Below are positions 7,080 to 8,278 of a stretch of 8,278 nt of DNA, piece after piece. This stretch comes from Sulfurimonas sp. (GTDB lineage: Bacteria; Campylobacterota; Campylobacteria; Campylobacterales; Sulfurimonadaceae), in contig JAUSKV010000125.1 in the NCBI GenBank assembly GCA_030646745.1, forward strand, positions 1-8,278, given 5' to 3'. Both the position numbers and the translations under genes were made by a program. Every line of letters begins with the position of its first letter. The stretch's first letter is position 1. The notes below the pieces were generated by a model. The model was given only the letters and a program-made list of their open reading frames with translations, had not been told where the DNA came from and did no database searches.

Positions 7080-7937
7080 TTATGCTCTTTTGTCTGCGTT
7101 TATTTGGGCTGCTTTTAGAGTGTTACTCAAAAGCATAGCGATTGTCATAGGTCCGACTCCACCCGGAACAGGCGTAATGTAACTGCATTTTTTGCTCACA
7201 TTGTCAAAATCAACATCACCGACGAGTGTTCCGTTCTCTGCACGGTTAATGCCGATATCGATGATAATAACACCCTCTTTCACCATGTCCTCTTTTATAA
7301 GATTGATTACGCCTACGCCAACCAGAAGAATATCAGCATCAAGGGTATGCTTTTTTAAATCGTCTGTAAAAATATGGCAAATTTCAACAGTTGCGTTTGC
7401 ATTTAAAAGTAGGGCAGCCATCGGTTTTCCGACTATATTTGAAGCACCGACGACGACACAATTTTTACCTTTTACATCTATGTTGTACTCTTTTAAAAGC
7501 TCCATAACGCCAAGCGGAGTACAAGGCACAAAACCGTCTAATCCTGTTGTAAGTCTTCCCACATTAAACGGGTGAAAACCATCCACATCTTTACTCGGTT
7601 CTACAAGTTCAAGAATCTTTGTTGTCTCTATTTGTGGGGGAAGAGGGAGTTGAATCAGAATACCGTCTATATTCGGATTGGTGTTCATCATTTTGATTGT
7701 GTTTTCTATGGCGTCTTGAGAGATATCTTCGGGCATCTCATGTGTAACGGAGTAAAAACCTACTTTATCGCAAGCCTTTTTTTTCATGTTTACATAGGCA
7801 GCACTCGCAGGGTCATGTCCTACAAGAATAACTGCTAAACCAGGAACAGAACCTGTTTTGCTTTTTAACTCTTTTACTTGATTCGATACTTGTTGTTGTA
7901 TCTTTTCTGAAAGTTTTTTACCATCAAGAAGCTGCAT
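7080..7937 (-). CDS. folD: Bifunctional methylene-THF dehydrogenase / methenyl-THF cyclohydrolase
   Basis: FolD oxidises 5,10-methylene-tetrahydrofolate with NADP and hydrolyses the product to 10-formyl-tetrahydrofolate, supplying one-carbon units for purines and formyl-Met-tRNA in the cytoplasm. The 285 residues match the usual length. Motifs are YVNMKKKAC (48-56), with Tyr48 and Lys52 as the conserved active-site pair; GILIQLPLP (92-100); DVDGFHPFNVGRL (117-129); PCTPLGVMELL (138-148); the nucleotide-binding VVGASNIVGKPMA (162-174); and the C-terminal TPVPGGVGPMTIAMLL (255-270). Ala165 where many FolDs have Arg also occurs in the E. coli enzyme. It is the first gene of the operon; the promoter probably lies in the short region upstream that it shares with the divergent cytochrome gene. 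A GGGG run (7943-7946 read on minus) is the only ribosome-site candidate. Confidence 0.97.
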   Translation of the reverse strand: MQLLDGKKLSEKIQQQVSNQVKELKSKTGSVPGLAVILVGHDPASAAYVNMKKKACDKVGFYSVTHEMPEDISQDAIENTIKMMNTNPNIDGILIQLPLPPQIETTKILELVEPSKDVDGFHPFNVGRLTTGLDGFVPCTPLGVMELLKEYNIDVKGKNCVVVGASNIVGKPMAALLLNANATVEICHIFTDDLKKHTLDADILLVGVGVINLIKEDMVKEGVIIIDIGINRAENGTLVGDVDFDNVSKKCSYITPVPGGVGPMTIAMLLSNTLKAAQINADKRA

Positions 7938-7998
7938 TTATACCCCATAAATTATTTTTTTGTTATTATATCATTTAATGATAAAAGGTCGCTTTACA
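7938..7998. promoter_or_regulatory. Divergent promoter region for the folD operon and the cytochrome c gene
   Basis: These 61 bp separate two divergent genes, so promoters in both directions are expected here. On the minus strand a perfect TATAAT (7970-7965) lies 27 nt from the folD ATG, a suitable -10 box. On the plus strand TATTAT (7964-7969), preceded by a T-rich run (7955-7961) as in Campylobacterota sigma-70 promoters, could serve the cytochrome gene. The two boxes almost coincide, so polymerase binding in one direction may exclude the other. AAGG (7985-7988) is the cytochrome ribosome site. Confidence 0.55.
7969..7983. promoter_or_regulatory. 15-bp dyad overlapping the divergent promoters, possible operator
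   Basis: TATCATT-T-AATGATA is a perfect 7+7 inverted repeat around a single central T at 7976. It overlaps the edge of both predicted -10 boxes and the likely cytochrome transcription start, a position where a repressor would act. The sequence is AT-rich, so chance occurrence is possible, and no known regulator consensus is recognised. Confidence 0.25.
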
Positions 7999-8278
7999 AT
8001 GAAATATCTACTCTATCTTACTTTACCGTGCTTACTTGTTGCCGATTCCAGTTTTATAACTATTATGGAATACTCTTCTCAGCTCTACAAAAACCCAAGA
8101 GGAATTGGCTGTCAAAATTGCCATGGTGAAAAGGGCGAAGGCAAACTAGTTGCAAATTATACGCACAACAATGTGAATAAAAAATTTGCCGGATCGGCTA
8201 TAAATAAACTTGAATGGAGCACATTCTATTATGCACTCAATAGATCAAATAACGGTATGCCACGATACTATTTAACAG
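7999..8278 (+). CDS. Periplasmic c-type cytochrome, 3'-partial
   Basis: The 93 visible residues begin with a Sec signal peptide (MKYLLYLTLPCLLVA, probable cleavage before Asp16). The haem attachment motif CQNCH follows at 38-42, in the HGEKGEG context usual for class I cytochromes. Met87 in NNGMPRYYL is the expected distal haem ligand. The mature protein would be a small monohaem electron carrier in the periplasm; its partner cannot be told. The gene runs off the window, though the Met-ligand segment is near the C-terminus in this family, so little is probably missing. An in-frame ATG at 7978 would add seven residues (MIKGRFT) but has no ribosome site and overlaps the dyad; the ATG at 7999 has AAGG 10 nt upstream and gives a normal signal peptide. 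It is transcribed divergently from folD. Confidence 0.85.
   Translation, partial: MKYLLYLTLPCLLVADSSFITIMEYSSQLYKNPRGIGCQNCHGEKGEGKLVANYTHNNVNKKFAGSAINKLEWSTFYYALNRSNNGMPRYYLT

Noticed and set aside
7443..7445. Ala165 in place of Arg in the FolD nucleotide-binding motif as a cofactor switch
   Set aside because: E. coli FolD also reads GASNIVG here, to my recollection, so the variant is ordinary.
7192..7575. 127-codon open frame on the plus strand opposite folD
   Set aside because: It lies wholly antisense to a well-supported folD, is rich in Ser/Thr/Pro/Phe as expected for a shadow frame, and has no domain or ribosome site. The other plus-strand frames between 1853 and 7838 were dismissed for the same reason.
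7955..7961. T7 tract upstream of folD as a phase-variation site
   Set aside because: Seven T residues in an AT-rich promoter region are common by chance and shorter than typical variable tracts; a T-rich stretch is also normal upstream of -10 boxes in this group.
7978..7998. Earlier in-frame ATG for the cytochrome gene
   Set aside because: It has no ribosome binding site and would lie at the predicted transcription start; the ATG at 7999 has AAGG upstream and a normal signal peptide.

Overview
The window looks like chromosomal DNA of a Campylobacterota (Epsilonproteobacteria) species, probably of the Sulfurimonas/Sulfuricurvum kind. The base composition is AT-rich and AAGGA-type ribosome binding sites overlap the preceding stop codons. 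The gene order folD-lepB-M50 peptidase-rpiB-small unknown protein-apt matches, from memory, a Helicobacter pylori cluster (HP0577 to HP0572). The genus is inferred; no 16S or other marker is present.

Layout. (1) Positions 1-327 (+) are the 3' end of a gene that begins upstream; they encode a complete zinc-binding CZB domain, probably the tail of a cytoplasmic chemoreceptor. (2) Positions 328-449 are a convergent intergenic region with two neighbouring perfect palindromes (16 bp and 26 bp) whose centres lie 32 bp apart. (3) Positions 450-2993 (-) encode a membrane-anchored GGDEF-EAL c-di-GMP protein whose periplasmic part carries a CxxCH haem c attachment motif. (4) Positions 3048-7937 (-) form a tightly packed operon transcribed in the order folD, lepB, M50 metalloprotease, rpiB, a small membrane-anchored coiled-coil protein, apt, trpB. 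Junctions within the operon are overlaps or gaps of 0-19 nt. (5) Positions 7938-7998 are a short divergent promoter region. (6) Positions 7999-8278 (+) are the 5' part of a secreted c-type cytochrome gene cut by the window end.

The operon is housekeeping: one-carbon metabolism (FolD), removal of signal peptides (LepB), intramembrane proteolysis (M50), pentose phosphate and PRPP supply (RpiB), PRPP-dependent adenine salvage (Apt) and tryptophan synthesis (TrpB). RpiB yields ribose-5-phosphate, the precursor of the PRPP that Apt uses, so these two are functionally linked; the other members share transcription more than pathway.

The less ordinary parts lie at the left end: a zinc-sensing chemoreceptor tail, a putative haem-sensing c-di-GMP enzyme and the paired palindromes between them. 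I see no mobile elements, CRISPR arrays, tRNA or rRNA genes, and nothing that amounts to a clearly new system.
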